A DNA stretch of 64,000 nt from Nitzschia sp. pyKryTriq1 (taxonomy: Eukaryota; Bacillariophyta; Bacillariophyceae; Bacillariales; Bacillariaceae), in assembly GCA_956465555.1 (NCBI GenBank), contig OY101115.1, positions 1 through 64,000 of the forward strand, read 5' to 3'. Within the stretch, counting starts at the first letter, position 1, and the number at the start of each line of letters is the position of its first letter. The notes below the pieces were generated by a model. The model was not told the origin of the DNA. It ran no database searches and was given only the letters and a program-made list of their open reading frames with translations. The translations under genes were made by a program, and so were the position numbers. Below are positions 22,001 to 32,538 of this stretch, one piece after another.

Positions 22001-25000
22001 ATCAGTCTGCCCGCTTGGATGAGAGCGCGTTAAAGGGAACGTTCGTCAATATCCAGTCGACCGGTGCTTCCAAGAAAACCAGGGTCAAGCAAGTATCGAC
22101 CCCGGCTGGATTCCAGATGGTCGAAGTTGACGACGAAAGTGACGTCGACGGCGTGCCTCCTCTCACACGGGCCGACTTTCCAGAGACATGGCAGAAAAAG
22201 ACTCCGTACAAGTCCAGTCATATGAAGAACAGTGCGACCGAGGGTACTGAAGTGACGATCCAAGCTCCTGCTAGCTCCTCAAAGACAGGCGCGGCCTCTC
22301 AGAAATTTCCAGAGAAGCCGGACCAGTCGGCTCGTCTTGATGAAAAATCGATCGAGGGTACATTTGTTCCCGTTCAGTCACGAGGGCCCCCCAAGAAGAC
22401 CAAACTCAAACAAGTATCGACACCAGCTGGCTTCCAAATGATCGAGGTGGAAGATGACGAGGATTCCGATGTGCCGGCAATCACGAGAGCAGATTTTCCA
22501 GAGACCTGGCAGAAGAAATCGACATCCAAAGAGGGAAGCCAACACAAGAATCAGGCAACAGAAGGAACCGAAGTCCGAATTCAAGCTCCAGATACCGCGT
22601 CGACGGAAGGCGACTCAGGATCGAAATACAACAAGGTGAGGAAGGCGACCGAGGACGAGAATGAAAATGAAAATGACGACAACAATTAATATTCTAATAG
22701 TATCTATCGAACATGAAGCTCGTGCCAGATCAGCAGGCTGCTACATCCCGAAACAACCAAGCCATGTCGGGAACATTCGTCAATGTGGCGGCCAGCGGTA
22801 TGTCTGGGGCTACCTCGCCAGCGAGGCCATTACATATGAAGATTGTTCCTGATCAAATGGCGTCACTTTCGCAACGCGCACTCGAAGGCACCTCCGTCGT
22901 TGTAGGAGCGAGCTACGCAAATAGTAGGGCCGGCCAAGGACGGACGATAACTTCTAGTAGGAAGCAGCGTGAGGAGGAGGCAAAGCGCTCGAGCATTTAC
23001 GACCAAGCGCGACGCCGTGGCATCGAAGCAGCTGAAAAGCGAGCTGCACTTGAAGCATCAAGAAGGGGGGCGGAAACTCACCTCAAGCAGCGAATGGACG
23101 AAGTCGCCCAACAAGCATTGCAGCAAGCGGCCAGAATGGGAGAACAATTTCGAGAAGCAGTGCAGAAGAAATTCGATCTAGAAGTTGCCGCGAAGAGAGT
23201 CGAAGCGGAAGGACGTGCCGCTGCACTTCAAAAACAGCACGAGTCTGTGATGGCTGACCGTCGCGCCGAAGAAGAGATACGGCTTGCCAAGGAACAAGCC
23301 GAAGCAGACGCCGAGATGAAGGCGGAAGAGGAAGCTGCGCGGCAAGCATACAAGAAACTCGAACTAGACGCGGCGCAGGCCAGGCTGGATGCGGACGAAG
23401 AAGCCGCACGTGTTGACTCGATTCGGAAGAGACATCTCGAGGAGGTTGCACGACGTGCACAAGAGATACGTCTAGCAGCAGTGGTGAATCAAGCTGACGA
23501 AGACTCTCGCGTCAAAGCTGTGCAAGAACAAGATCGCGAAGGGAAAGTTACCGAAAACGAAGCTCAACCACCAAACATGAAGCTCGTGCCGGACCAGACG
23601 GCATCACTCACAAACCGAGCCATGTCGGGGACGTTTGTGACGGTGGCGGCCGGTGGTGTATCTGGTGCCAGCTCATCAAAGGCAGCACAGATGAAGATCG
23701 TTCCCGATCAAATGGCATCAATATCTCAACGAGCGCTCGAGGGCACCTCCGTCGTTGTCGGCGCAAGCTACGCAAACAGCAGGATCAGCCAACGACAGGC
23801 GAATGATGTCGGGACAAAGCGCTCGAATGTTCTAGACGAAGCGCGACGACGTGGTATTGAAGCAGCCGAAAAGCGCGCCGCACTTGAGGCCGAACGACGA
23901 GCCAAGCAAGCAGAAGCAGAGGCTAGGTTGAAAGCCCAAAAGGAGGAAGCGATGCGACTTGAAGAGGCTCGACGACAAGAGCGTGCTCTACTAGCAACCC
24001 AAAAGAAACTCGAGCTAGAAGCTGAACACGCGAGGATGATTGCAACGAGGAGAGCTGAAGCGGAAGCCCGTGCTGCTGCAATTCAAAAACAGCAACAGGA
24101 AGCAGCCGAAAAACGTGCCGCACTCGAAGAAGCAAGAAGGCAGGCCGAGGCCAAGCTCGCACTGGAGAGGAAGCTACGAATGGAAGAAGCCGTTCGAATG
24201 GAAGAGGCGCGAAGGCAACTGCGGGCTCAGCAAGCCGCCCAGAGGAAGCTTGAACTTGAGGCCGCACAAGCCAAGCTGGTTGCTGACCAGAGGGCAAAGG
24301 CGGAGGCACGAGCTGCTGCAGTCCGACAACAGCAACAAGAGTTGGCGGAACGTCGTGCAAAACAAGCCGAATTGAAGGCTCTTTTGACAGCCGAGAAGGA
24401 AGAAGCGGCGCGAATAGAAATGGCCCGACGACAAGAACAAATTCGTCAAGCAGCCCAGAAGAAGCTCGAACTAGAAGCAGCACAAGCTCAGATGCTTGCC
24501 GAGAGGCGGGCGGAAGCAGAAGCACGCGCTGCGGCAAAACTAAGGGAGCAGCTCGAGATAGCGGAGGCACGTGCCGCAGCAGTTCAAAGACAAAAGGAGG
24601 AAGTGGCCGAACGACGTGCCAAACAAGCCGAAATGTTGGCCCGATTAAAAGCGGAGAAGGAAGAAGCAACGCGGCTTGAAATCGCTAGACGACAAGAACA
24701 GGCTCGGCAAGCTGCCCAGAAGAAACTCGAACTCGACGCTGAACAAGCGAGGATGATTGCCGAGAAGCGGGCGGAAGCAGAAGCACGTGCTGCGGCGATG
24801 CGAAAGGAGAAACTAGAAATAGCCGAAGCACGCGCTGCTGCAGTTCAAAGGCAAAAGGACGAAGTGGCGGAACGGAGAGCACAACAAGCCGAAATGTTGG
24901 CTCGATTAAAAGCCGAGAAGGAAGAAGCGGCCCGACTAGAAATGGCGAGACGACAAGAACAAATTCGCCAAGCAGCTCAAAAGAAACTCGAACTAGAAGC

Positions 25001-25461
25001 CGAACAAGCAAGGGTGATTGCAACAAAGAGAGCCGAAGCTGAAGCACGTGCAGCTGCAATTCAAAAAGAGCAGCTACAGATTTTGGAACGCCGTGCTAAA
25101 CAAGCCGAAGCGGAAGCTCGATTAAAAGCAGAGAGAGAAGAAGCAGCGAAAATCGAGGCCCGAGAAGCCGTCGCCAGGAAACTCGCAGTGGAAGCCGAAC
25201 AAACCAAGATGGTTGCCGCTGAGAGGGCCGAAACGGAACGGCGTGCCGAAGAGACGCGCCTTGCCAAACAAGCAGAAGTCGAGGCTCGACAGAAAGCGGA
25301 ACAAGAACAGGCCGAATCGAAGCAACAGGCGGAAGAGGAAGCAGCGCGGCAAGCAGCCGCTCAGGAGAAACTTCGAGTGGAAGCAGCACTAGCCAAGGTG
25401 GCTGCCCAGCAGGCAGAGGCCGACGCGAAACAAATAGCGGAAGATCAGGAAGCAGACCGTC

Positions 25462-25502
<41 letters not shown>

Positions 25503-26333
25503 GAAGCAGAAGCAGAAGCAGCCGCTGCCAAGGTGGAAGCGGCTCTCGCCAAGGTGGCTGCTGCGACCAAGGCCGATGCGGAAGCCCGTGCGGTGGCGAT
25601 TCGAAAGCAACATCAAGAAGAAATTGCTCGACGTGCCGATGAAATTCGCCTCGCCCGTCAAGCCGAAGAACAAGAACGGCAATTAAAGATCCTCGAAGGT
25701 ACCAAACGTCGCATTGGTAACAATCAAAACAACAACAATACTCGGCCATCGGGAGGCTTTTCGCGATCTCAATCCACGGCCTTGCACATGAGCAGCAGCA
25801 GTCGCCAGTTCTTGAACAACGAAAAGGTCGACAAGGACAACGCCGACCGGATGCTTCGAATGCTCCAGCAAGCGGCTACTACCTCTGCCGACCTCTTGTC
25901 GAAAGGAGCCGCTACCTCCGCTGACCTTCTGTCAAAAGGTTGGGCCGTGGGCGTGGAAGAAGTAAAGCGGCTTCAACAGCAACAGCAACAGCAACAACAG
26001 CAGAAAGAGGCTCAGCGTTCCGCGACAACGTCCAAGAACAACAACTCCTTTTTTGCCCAATTCCTAGCAATGCAAGAACGACGCCGTCAAGAGCAGCAAG
26101 AAGAGCCACCACTAGAATCTCTGGATACTACTGCTAGTACTAGTAGTAGTGTTTTGTCCCCTGCTCGACCAGCAGCAACACGTCCTCCCAGTACTACTGC
26201 CAGCAAATTGGACAATCTCTACCGACCACCGCCACCCAACCACAACAAGGTACAGTCGCATCCGCAGTCGCAGAGTAGTAAGAGTACACCCTTTTTTGCT
26301 CGACGAATCGAGGGTGGCGACGGACGACAATAA
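18952..26333 (+). CDS. very large repeat and coiled-coil protein, unknown family
   Basis: I join two open frames (18952-22635 and 22701-26333) across a 65-nt intron into 2438 residues. The join reads SKYNK|YLSNMKLVPDQ, and an internal repeat (PPNMKLVPDQ) supports it. Order: (SN)n start; hydrophobic anchor or signal at ~38-54 (LLLRWLVLFWMAVSC); disordered region to ~450; degenerate ~20-residue modules from ~455 to ~1150 (DSSTDPHYKLSSQSTLGMEV, PDQSARLDESALKGTFV) alternating with five RADYPETW/RADFPETW motifs and two KQVSTPAGFQM motifs; then two units of PDQ modules plus long Ala/Glu/Arg/Gln coiled coil (~1230-2240); a Gln tract; and a STPFFARR tail. No enzyme motif seen. A secreted, plastid or cytoskeletal scaffold is possible. 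If the intron is wrong, these are two genes 23 bp apart. Confidence 0.72.
22636..22700 (+). other. intron joining the two halves of the giant coiled-coil gene
   Basis: AAG|GTGAGG donor and TTCTAATAG acceptor with a branch-like CTAAT, 65 nt, phase 0. It removes the TAA at 22687-22689. The exon 2 start encodes YLSNMKLVPDQ, matching PPNMKLVPDQ 288 codons later. Confidence 0.72.
22713..24000 (+). repeat. 864-bp internal duplication (PDQ pair plus coiled coil)
   Basis: MKLVPDQ at 22713 and at 23577 are exactly 288 codons apart. After each come AMSGTFV-V-AA, MKIVPDQMAS-SQRALEGTS, VVVGASYANSR and ARRRGIEAAEKRAALEA in the same order. The second unit's coiled coil is then expanded by shorter repeats. 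Confidence 0.85.
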
Positions 26334-27239
26334 GACTATTGGGAGAAGACTACGACAAGAACGAATACAATAACAACAACTACTACTAGTACTACTAATA
26401 GTACTGCGACAACTGGTATTAAAATGTACTAGAAGAACGTACTATGCTTGCACACTCTATGCCACCGCATGATCTACTACCACCAGTATCATCCCTCTAC
26501 AGGTAGATACTTTCTCTACCGGTAGCAGTAGCTAGTAGTACCAGTACTACTATTCTTCGTACGGTGGTAATGCTATAGCAGCAAGCAGCAAGGTCGTCTG
26601 GTGATCATCGGATTGACCGACATACCGGTACAGACAGACAGACAGAGATACCCGCCGGGCCGGCGCATGCAATGCAGCGCGTGTGTGTGACACGACGACG
26701 ACGACGACGGCCGGCGGCCCCGCCCGCCTGCGCGCGCGGATCGTCGTTGTTCAAATAAATTAATAACAATTATTTCCTGCGCCGGCAGATTAGAAAAGCC
26801 GATACAATGAGCGAAATCTTTCACTGCGACATTCCAGGCATATATCAGAGGCTCATTCTTCTAGCCGTTATTCTGCCACGCACGTACAATAGGAGCATTG
26901 CCCGTACATATGTACAAGTAGTAGTTACGGTAGGTGTACAGTAGTGGAATGCCAATGGAATGGCCAATGTCACGGACGACACGATGATGATTCGGCGGGT
27001 GCGTGTGTTTGAATTCGATCTTTTTGTGACACCGACCGAACGAGACGAGAGCAGCGAGCGCCAAATACTACTAAAATAAAAGAAGAGGCAGGAGCAGCTA
27101 GCGAAAGCGGGACTTTCTCGTTATTAGTTTCTGATCATCTCGTTATTAGAACACAAGAATAACACATCCCTGCCTCTACATAAACAAAGCATACAACAAT
27201 AACACATACAACAACAATAACAATAACAATATCAAAACC
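26334..27239. other. spacer between the two coiled-coil paralogs
   Basis: No gene supported. Contains ACTACTACTAGTACTACTA words (26381-26400), ACAGACAGACAGACAGA at 26631-26646, a GC-rich CGCCGGCGGCC-type run at 26650-26740, and a CAATAACAATAACAA leader directly before the ATG at 27240. Confidence 0.4.
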
Positions 27240-30200
27240 ATGAAGCTCTCGTTGGCATCAGCAGCGCTATCGTTGTGGGTGGCGACGATTGGGAATGCGC
27301 CAGGAGGGGCATGGTCTTACACTACTACTTCTACAAGTACTACAGTTCGTACGGCTCGCACCGCCACTACTTCTACTACTACTCAATTAAAGTATCAAGA
27401 AAATGCCAATGTCGACGTGGATGTCGACGTTGTCGAAGCGACGGAACGAGCCAAGCATGAACAACAGCTTGAATTGGCGGCGGTGCGAATGCGATTGCTC
27501 GAGGATGCCAAGCGGGCCGAGGTTGCCAGCAACAGCGACAACAACCCAGGCAGCAGCAATAGCGACAGCAGCAGTCGTCGTCAAGCATTCTTCTTGCAAC
27601 AAGCGGCGGAACAGGCTTTGGAGTTATTGTTGGAAACACAACAAACGAGCCAGAATAGTAGTATTGAGAGTTATTTGGAACAAGCGGCATTGCTACAGGC
27701 TCAAGAAGAGATGCATTTGCAAGCGGCCGTGGAATTAAGGGTGCAAATTGAACAACAACTGCAACTGCAACTGCAGCAGCAAGGTACTACTACTACTGCT
27801 AGTGCTACTAGTACAGAGTTAGTACTTGCCAATCTTCAAGAACAGGAAGAAGAGCATTTACAAGCGGCCGTCCAAGCGCATTTACAAGCAGAGGAACAGT
27901 TGGAATTGTATCAGGAGCATGAAACCAAGTTGCAAGCCAAAGTCGAGGCATTCTTGATGACAACGGTCCAACAAGGAAACACAGAAAAAGAAGAAGAAAC
28001 AGACACTGCTACTACTACTACTACTGCTACTACTGCTACTACTGCTACTGCTATTACTCGATCATTGGAACGAGAACTTGCGGCTGCCGAAGCAAGATTG
28101 CAAGCCAAGGAAGAAGAAGCACGACTCTTGCAAGAGGCAATGCAAAAGGCCAAACAGGAACAACAAGCCGAAAAGGAGGCGGCGGCAGCGGCTCGGGCCA
28201 AGGCTTTTCAAGAGCAAGAACAAAAAGAAGCAGAAGCCAAGAGGCAAGCCGAGGCCGAGGCGGTTGCCATCTTGCAGCTCAAACAAGAAGAAGAAGAATC
28301 AGCAAGAATCCTGCTGGCTGAGGCGCAACAAAAGGCTCAATTACAAGCTCAACAAGAAGCGGCCGAGGTAGAAGAAGCTGCTCGCTTGTTGGCAGAAGAG
28401 CAACAAGCGGAATTAGAGTGGATGGCCAAGTTCGAACAACAAGAAGAAGATCGTCAACGGGCTGCCGCTGCTGCTGCCGCCGAACTAGATGCTCTGCTCA
28501 ACAAGGCACAGTGGCTAGCGGAAATTGAAGCAGCCAAGCGTCAAGCAAAGCCAGAGTATTACTACGATCAAAAAGATCAAGACGATACAATGGGCATGGA
28601 TGTCATTCAACTCGCCAAGCGTCGTGGTGCTATGGAACGAGAACGTCAAGCGGCTCAAAAGGCACTACAAGTCCAAGAAGACGAACTGTTGCGAGCGGCT
28701 CTGGAAGAACAACGTTCGATTGCGGCACGTCGTGCCCGACAAGAAGAACAGGCTCGGCTCGTCCAACAACAGATTCAAAAGGAAGAACAGGAACACCAAC
28801 GATTAGTACTCGTCGAACAAGCCAAGCAACGGGGTATGGAGGAATTGGAACGACGTGCTGCGTACGAGGCCCAGAAGCAACAGGAAGAAGAACTGGCTCT
28901 ATTGAAAAAGAAGGAAATTGATGCGATTGCCAAGCAACGACAAGATCTCGTCATGGAAATTCAAGCTCGTAAAGATGCCATGGAGAAACATCAACAACAA
29001 GAACTCCAAGCGAAACTTGTCTCTGACGAACAAGTTTCCATCATGGAGGAAGCTCGTCGACGTGGAGAGGAAAAGAAGAAAGCACTGGCTCTCAAATTGC
29101 AACAAGAAAAGGAAGCCAAAGAGGAGTACAATGCCATTCAACTTGCCGCCAAGGTTCGTGGAGAAGAAGAAGCCAAGCGTCGTGCGGAACTCCTTGCCAA
29201 GACACAAGCGGAACAAGAAGCATTAGAGCGTGAGCAGCTTGCTGAAGCTACCCGACGCAAAGAGGAAGAAGCTCGACTACTGGCCGAGGCACGGCGCCGA
29301 ATGAATGTTCATGCGCAGCTCAAGATGGAAGCCAGGAATCTACCCAATCTGATGATGGCATCATCATCATCAGCTACAACAACATCTTTGTTGAAAACCA
29401 ACGGCCTAGTAGAGTCGTCAACATCTACAGAGAAGAAGCCCGATTTCGTCAAGGCCCTTGTCGAATACGTTGCGGATCCATCTCACAAACGTCTCATCAA
29501 GTCGATCCAAGAGGAAGAGCAAGTCAAGATCACAGTTGCTCCCGATCAACAACAAAGTCGAGGTCCTCCGCCCAAGATTGTCAAAAAGTGGAAGCAAGTC
29601 AAGGGTGATGGTGGCTTTCGAATGGTGTCCTACTTTGAAAAGGAACACAACAACGGCGTATCATCTCCTCCTCCTGCTCTTTCGACCAAGCCCGTGACTT
29701 CGATTCCTTCCGCATCCGCCGTGAAATTCGTTCCTCCGACGGATGGAGCCACTCCCATGATGCGTGTCAAGAAATTCAAGCAGGTTCCCACGAATGGAGG
29801 GAATAAGTTGGTTCCTTACTATGAATACGTCCCCGATCTCGAAGCTATTCAGGCCATGGCTCGCGCCCAAAAAGAAGAGGAAGCACGCCTCGCTCGTCTT
29901 GAACAAGAGCAAGAAGAAGAACGACGTCGCATTGAACAAGAGCAAGAAGAAGAACGACGTCGCATTGAACGATACAAGGCGCGTCAAGAAGAAAACCGAC
30001 GACAGGCCATGGCCGCCGTTTCCAAGATCAAGGCTTATATCGAGCGTAAGATCCCACCCCAGGTCGAAGAGACTTGGGCGTCGTTGCAATCCGTTAAGGC
30101 GAGTGGCAGCAGCACCAGCATGCCTAAACCTCCCAAGACGCCGCCCTCTTTGGAACTACTTAACGGCGGTAGCAGTGAGGCTATCGTCGCCAAGAACGAT

Positions 30201-30254
30201 GAGGAGCGTGACAATAATACGCGAAAGACTCCCTTTTTCGCCAAGGAGCAGTAA
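27240..30254 (+). CDS. coiled-coil protein with signal-like leader, paralog of the upstream giant gene
   Basis: 1004 residues, one exon. Residues 1-26 (MKLSLASAALSLWVATIGNA then PGGAWS) look like a signal peptide followed by a Ser/Thr-rich stretch; A|W near the cleavage site would also fit a diatom plastid signal. Residues ~60-700 are Gln/Glu/Ala coiled coil with recurring AKRRG/ARRRG...RAA phrases. Residues ~770-870 carry VAPDQQQSRGPP, KKWKQVKGDGGFRMVSYFE and KKFKQVPTNGGNKLVPYYE. A short exact repeat (EQEQEEERRRI, twice) lies near 890-915. The protein ends KTPFFAKEQ. PDQ, KQV...G, RRG...RAA and TPFFA are all shared with the gene just upstream on the same strand, so I infer tandem paralogs. 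No enzyme motif seen. Confidence 0.8.
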   Translation: MKLSLASAALSLWVATIGNAPGGAWSYTTTSTSTTVRTARTATTSTTTQLKYQENANVDVDVDVVEATERAKHEQQLELAAVRMRLLEDAKRAEVASNSDNNPGSSNSDSSSRRQAFFLQQAAEQALELLLETQQTSQNSSIESYLEQAALLQAQEEMHLQAAVELRVQIEQQLQLQLQQQGTTTTASATSTELVLANLQEQEEEHLQAAVQAHLQAEEQLELYQEHETKLQAKVEAFLMTTVQQGNTEKEEETDTATTTTTATTATTATAITRSLERELAAAEARLQAKEEEARLLQEAMQKAKQEQQAEKEAAAAARAKAFQEQEQKEAEAKRQAEAEAVAILQLKQEEEESARILLAEAQQKAQLQAQQEAAEVEEAARLLAEEQQAELEWMAKFEQQEEDRQRAAAAAAAELDALLNKAQWLAEIEAAKRQAKPEYYYDQKDQDDTMGMDVIQLAKRRGAMERERQAAQKALQVQEDELLRAALEEQRSIAARRARQEEQARLVQQQIQKEEQEHQRLVLVEQAKQRGMEELERRAAYEAQKQQEEELALLKKKEIDAIAKQRQDLVMEIQARKDAMEKHQQQELQAKLVSDEQVSIMEEARRRGEEKKKALALKLQQEKEAKEEYNAIQLAAKVRGEEEAKRRAELLAKTQAEQEALEREQLAEATRRKEEEARLLAEARRRMNVHAQLKMEARNLPNLMMASSSSATTTSLLKTNGLVESSTSTEKKPDFVKALVEYVADPSHKRLIKSIQEEEQVKITVAPDQQQSRGPPPKIVKKWKQVKGDGGFRMVSYFEKEHNNGVSSPPPALSTKPVTSIPSASAVKFVPPTDGATPMMRVKKFKQVPTNGGNKLVPYYEYVPDLEAIQAMARAQKEEEARLARLEQEQEEERRRIEQEQEEERRRIERYKARQEENRRQAMAAVSKIKAYIERKIPPQVEETWASLQSVKASGSSTSMPKPPKTPPSLELLNGGSSEAIVAKNDEERDNNTRKTPFFAKEQ

Positions 30255-30906
30255 ACGGGCATACACCATTTCATTTTATTTCATGGGGAAGTACGAATAC
30301 GTACACAAACATACATTGAAAAGCTACTACTACGAGCCCCGACGATACAAAGGTTGTCGAGGCCACCATTATCAATATTATACACACAGAGAGTTTGCAC
30401 GCACACACACAAGGAAAATACTACAGGTAGTAGACAGCTAGATCCTAACGACCAGTACTGTAACTCTGCCGCTATATTACGTATTACATCTCTGCAGCAT
30501 CGATCGATTGTTGCGGCTACACTAGTAGAACAGCTAGTATTAGTCTACTATTACGAACTGTCGATTGATTGAAATTCGAACGAGACGAAACTGAATGCCC
30601 CGAAACGGTACGACTACTGTCTATATCTATCTATCTATCTATCTATTTCTACTAGTCTACTACGAAAACACAAACCAGCATTGTACACGGAGGTATTGTC
30701 CAAGACTACTAATGAAGTACCAGTATACTGTACGAATAACTGTTTTCTCCTCTCAAAGATATTATTTGAGATTCGTCGACGGGCAGCACGATGATGATGA
30801 TGACGATACTTCGAAGAGCCGTATCAATGTAGCTCGTACTATTATACTGGACTATCATCTTTCGTTCTTAGAACCCAAGGTACGCACTATTTCATTAATA
30901 TTTTAT
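30255..30906. other. convergent spacer
   Basis: No gene supported. It separates the 3' ends of two convergent genes. Contains CTATCTATCTATCTATCTAT at 30623-30645 and a GATGATGATGATGACGAT run at 30790-30806. Confidence 0.4.
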
Positions 30907-32538
30907 TTATTCCAACGAAAGGATATCGGAATTGACCATGTACGGAGAGGAGTCAAAGGTCGTACGTTCTCCCGCGACTTTGCCGGGAACCGGAAAGACC
31001 CGACAACTCAATGGTTTGTTCCATCGTCCAGCAATTCCGGCGACATCGAGGATTAAACTTGTCAATTGTTCCGACGTGACATTGCCAGCGACGGGTACCG
31101 TATCGACACCGACACCACACACACTACTTATACTCAACAAATCGGAAATGCCTAGTGGACGCTGTTGTCCTTGTGCTTCTGCTTCTGCTGCTTGATTATC
31201 ATCGTCAGTAACGTGATCCTTTTGGGATGGTGATGATGATGATGATGATGATGCCAATTCGGCAAGTCGAGTATCTTCACAGAGCGGTAGCATGAGGCCA
31301 CAATACCCAGTCAAGTCGATATTGGGTAAACTTTGCAGGGCCTTGGTAATTTCTGCCGCTGCCGCCAACGTCCCATGGCCTCCAAAGACTTTGATTTCTT
31401 GTAATTGCTCCATGGCCGCCGCTATGGATCCAGTATTGTTTGGATCCAGAGAGGGATTCAAACTCGAATCGATACCCAAAAAGGTAGCACTACTGCCATG
31501 ATGATCTTGGGCGGCCGCGACGGATCGAGCAATTCTTTGAATCGGTTCCAATAGTTGAGCATAGGTGTCTCGGAACTGTGTTCCAATATTGGCTATCGAT
31601 TGGCATTCGGCCAAGAGTTGTTGGACTACGGGTCCATTTTCCAATCCAATCGCAAATGGAATAGGCAAAGGCGATGACGGTGGTAAAGACGAAGATGACA
31701 CCTTGGAGGAGGATGATTCGGCCTTTGCGGAAGGAAAGAATGGAATTCCTGGTCGACAATACGACGCACTGCAAAAACGAAAGTTTCCCAATCCATCTTG
31801 GATATGAGGTTGTTGTTGTTGTTGTTGTTGTTTGTCGGATCCCCCACCACCACCATCGCCTTGACCTTGTGCTTCTCCTTGTCCTAATTTGGAAATGGCC
31901 AGTATGGTATTGGCGGCAGTCGTAGCTTGTATCACATTGCCGGCCTCGACGATTTGAGAACACGAAAAGCGATGCGACAATGCCACAATATCGATACACA
32001 TTTTCGATTCTTCCTCATTGGTGGCTGGACCGACGGAACAAAAGTCAATATTGTGATTCTTCAACAATTGATCGAGACGTTCGAGTCGATTGAGTTTGTC
32101 CATCATCCTCTTGAGCTTCTTTCTCTTGGGTTGTTGACCTTGTTGTTGATGATGTTTTCGACTACCGGAAGGAATATCATCGTCGTTGTCGTCCAGAGTC
32201 ATCCATTCACCAAAGGGATTGGTGGCTATTCGTAAGGTTTGAACCTCATATCCTCCATCACCTTCTGCTGTCGTCGCCATTAATTCGTCTCTTACAGCAT
32301 GCAAGAGTTGGACGCACTGGGCGACTTTGGCGTCCAAATCATGGGCCGAAAAGAGACTTCCCCAAGTCACGTCAAAGTTCTTGGGTTCCAGTGTTAAAAA
32401 GGCCGTAATGGTCCGAATGGTTGGTTTGATACGAATAGCTGTACCGGTACTCGTATTACTGTTGCTGCTGCTGTTGCTGTTGATGGCGTTCTCATTGTCG
32501 CCCCTCGTCGTGGTTGCGCTTGTTTCTGGTTGGGCCAT
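30907..32538 (-). CDS. DUF711/UPF0210 family protein
   Basis: 543 residues from the ATG at 32538. After a Asn/Ser/Thr-rich leader (~1-35) the family core begins at PTIRTITAFL. Conserved blocks: FCSVGPA, FSCSQIVEAGNVIQATT, FRFCSASYCRPGIPFFPSA, FAIGLENG, GIDSSLNPSLDP, FGGHGTLAAAAEITKAL, YCGLMLPLCEDTRLAELA, VCGVGVDTVPVAGN and LSCRVFPVPGKVAGE. This matches UPF0210/DUF711, which has a bacterial crystal structure with a glycyl-radical-like barrel but no firmly assigned reaction. Poly-Ser and poly-Gln insertions (~230-250, 425-450) are lineage-specific. A decayed copy lies at 44452-45180 on the other strand. No intron seen. Confidence 0.85.
   Translation of the reverse strand: MAQPETSATTTRGDNENAINSNSSSNSNTSTGTAIRIKPTIRTITAFLTLEPKNFDVTWGSLFSAHDLDAKVAQCVQLLHAVRDELMATTAEGDGGYEVQTLRIATNPFGEWMTLDDNDDDIPSGSRKHHQQQGQQPKRKKLKRMMDKLNRLERLDQLLKNHNIDFCSVGPATNEEESKMCIDIVALSHRFSCSQIVEAGNVIQATTAANTILAISKLGQGEAQGQGDGGGGGSDKQQQQQQQPHIQDGLGNFRFCSASYCRPGIPFFPSAKAESSSSKVSSSSLPPSSPLPIPFAIGLENGPVVQQLLAECQSIANIGTQFRDTYAQLLEPIQRIARSVAAAQDHHGSSATFLGIDSSLNPSLDPNNTGSIAAAMEQLQEIKVFGGHGTLAAAAEITKALQSLPNIDLTGYCGLMLPLCEDTRLAELASSSSSSSPSQKDHVTDDDNQAAEAEAQGQQRPLGISDLLSISSVCGVGVDTVPVAGNVTSEQLTSLILDVAGIAGRWNKPLSCRVFPVPGKVAGERTTFDSSPYMVNSDILSLE

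Noticed and set aside
23083-25749. Long Leu/Pro/Arg-rich minus-strand frames opposite the coiled-coil gene
   Set aside because: Mirror frames of Ala/Glu/Gln codon repeats; the plus frame has module order and internal repeats that only make sense as protein.
18952-30254. Interpreting the coiled-coil pair as myosin, kinesin or translation-factor genes
   Set aside because: No P-loop, motor or nucleotide-binding motif in either protein.
30595-31056. 153-residue plus-strand frame
   Set aside because: Overlaps the 3' end of the DUF711 gene antisense and contains microsatellite-derived residues.
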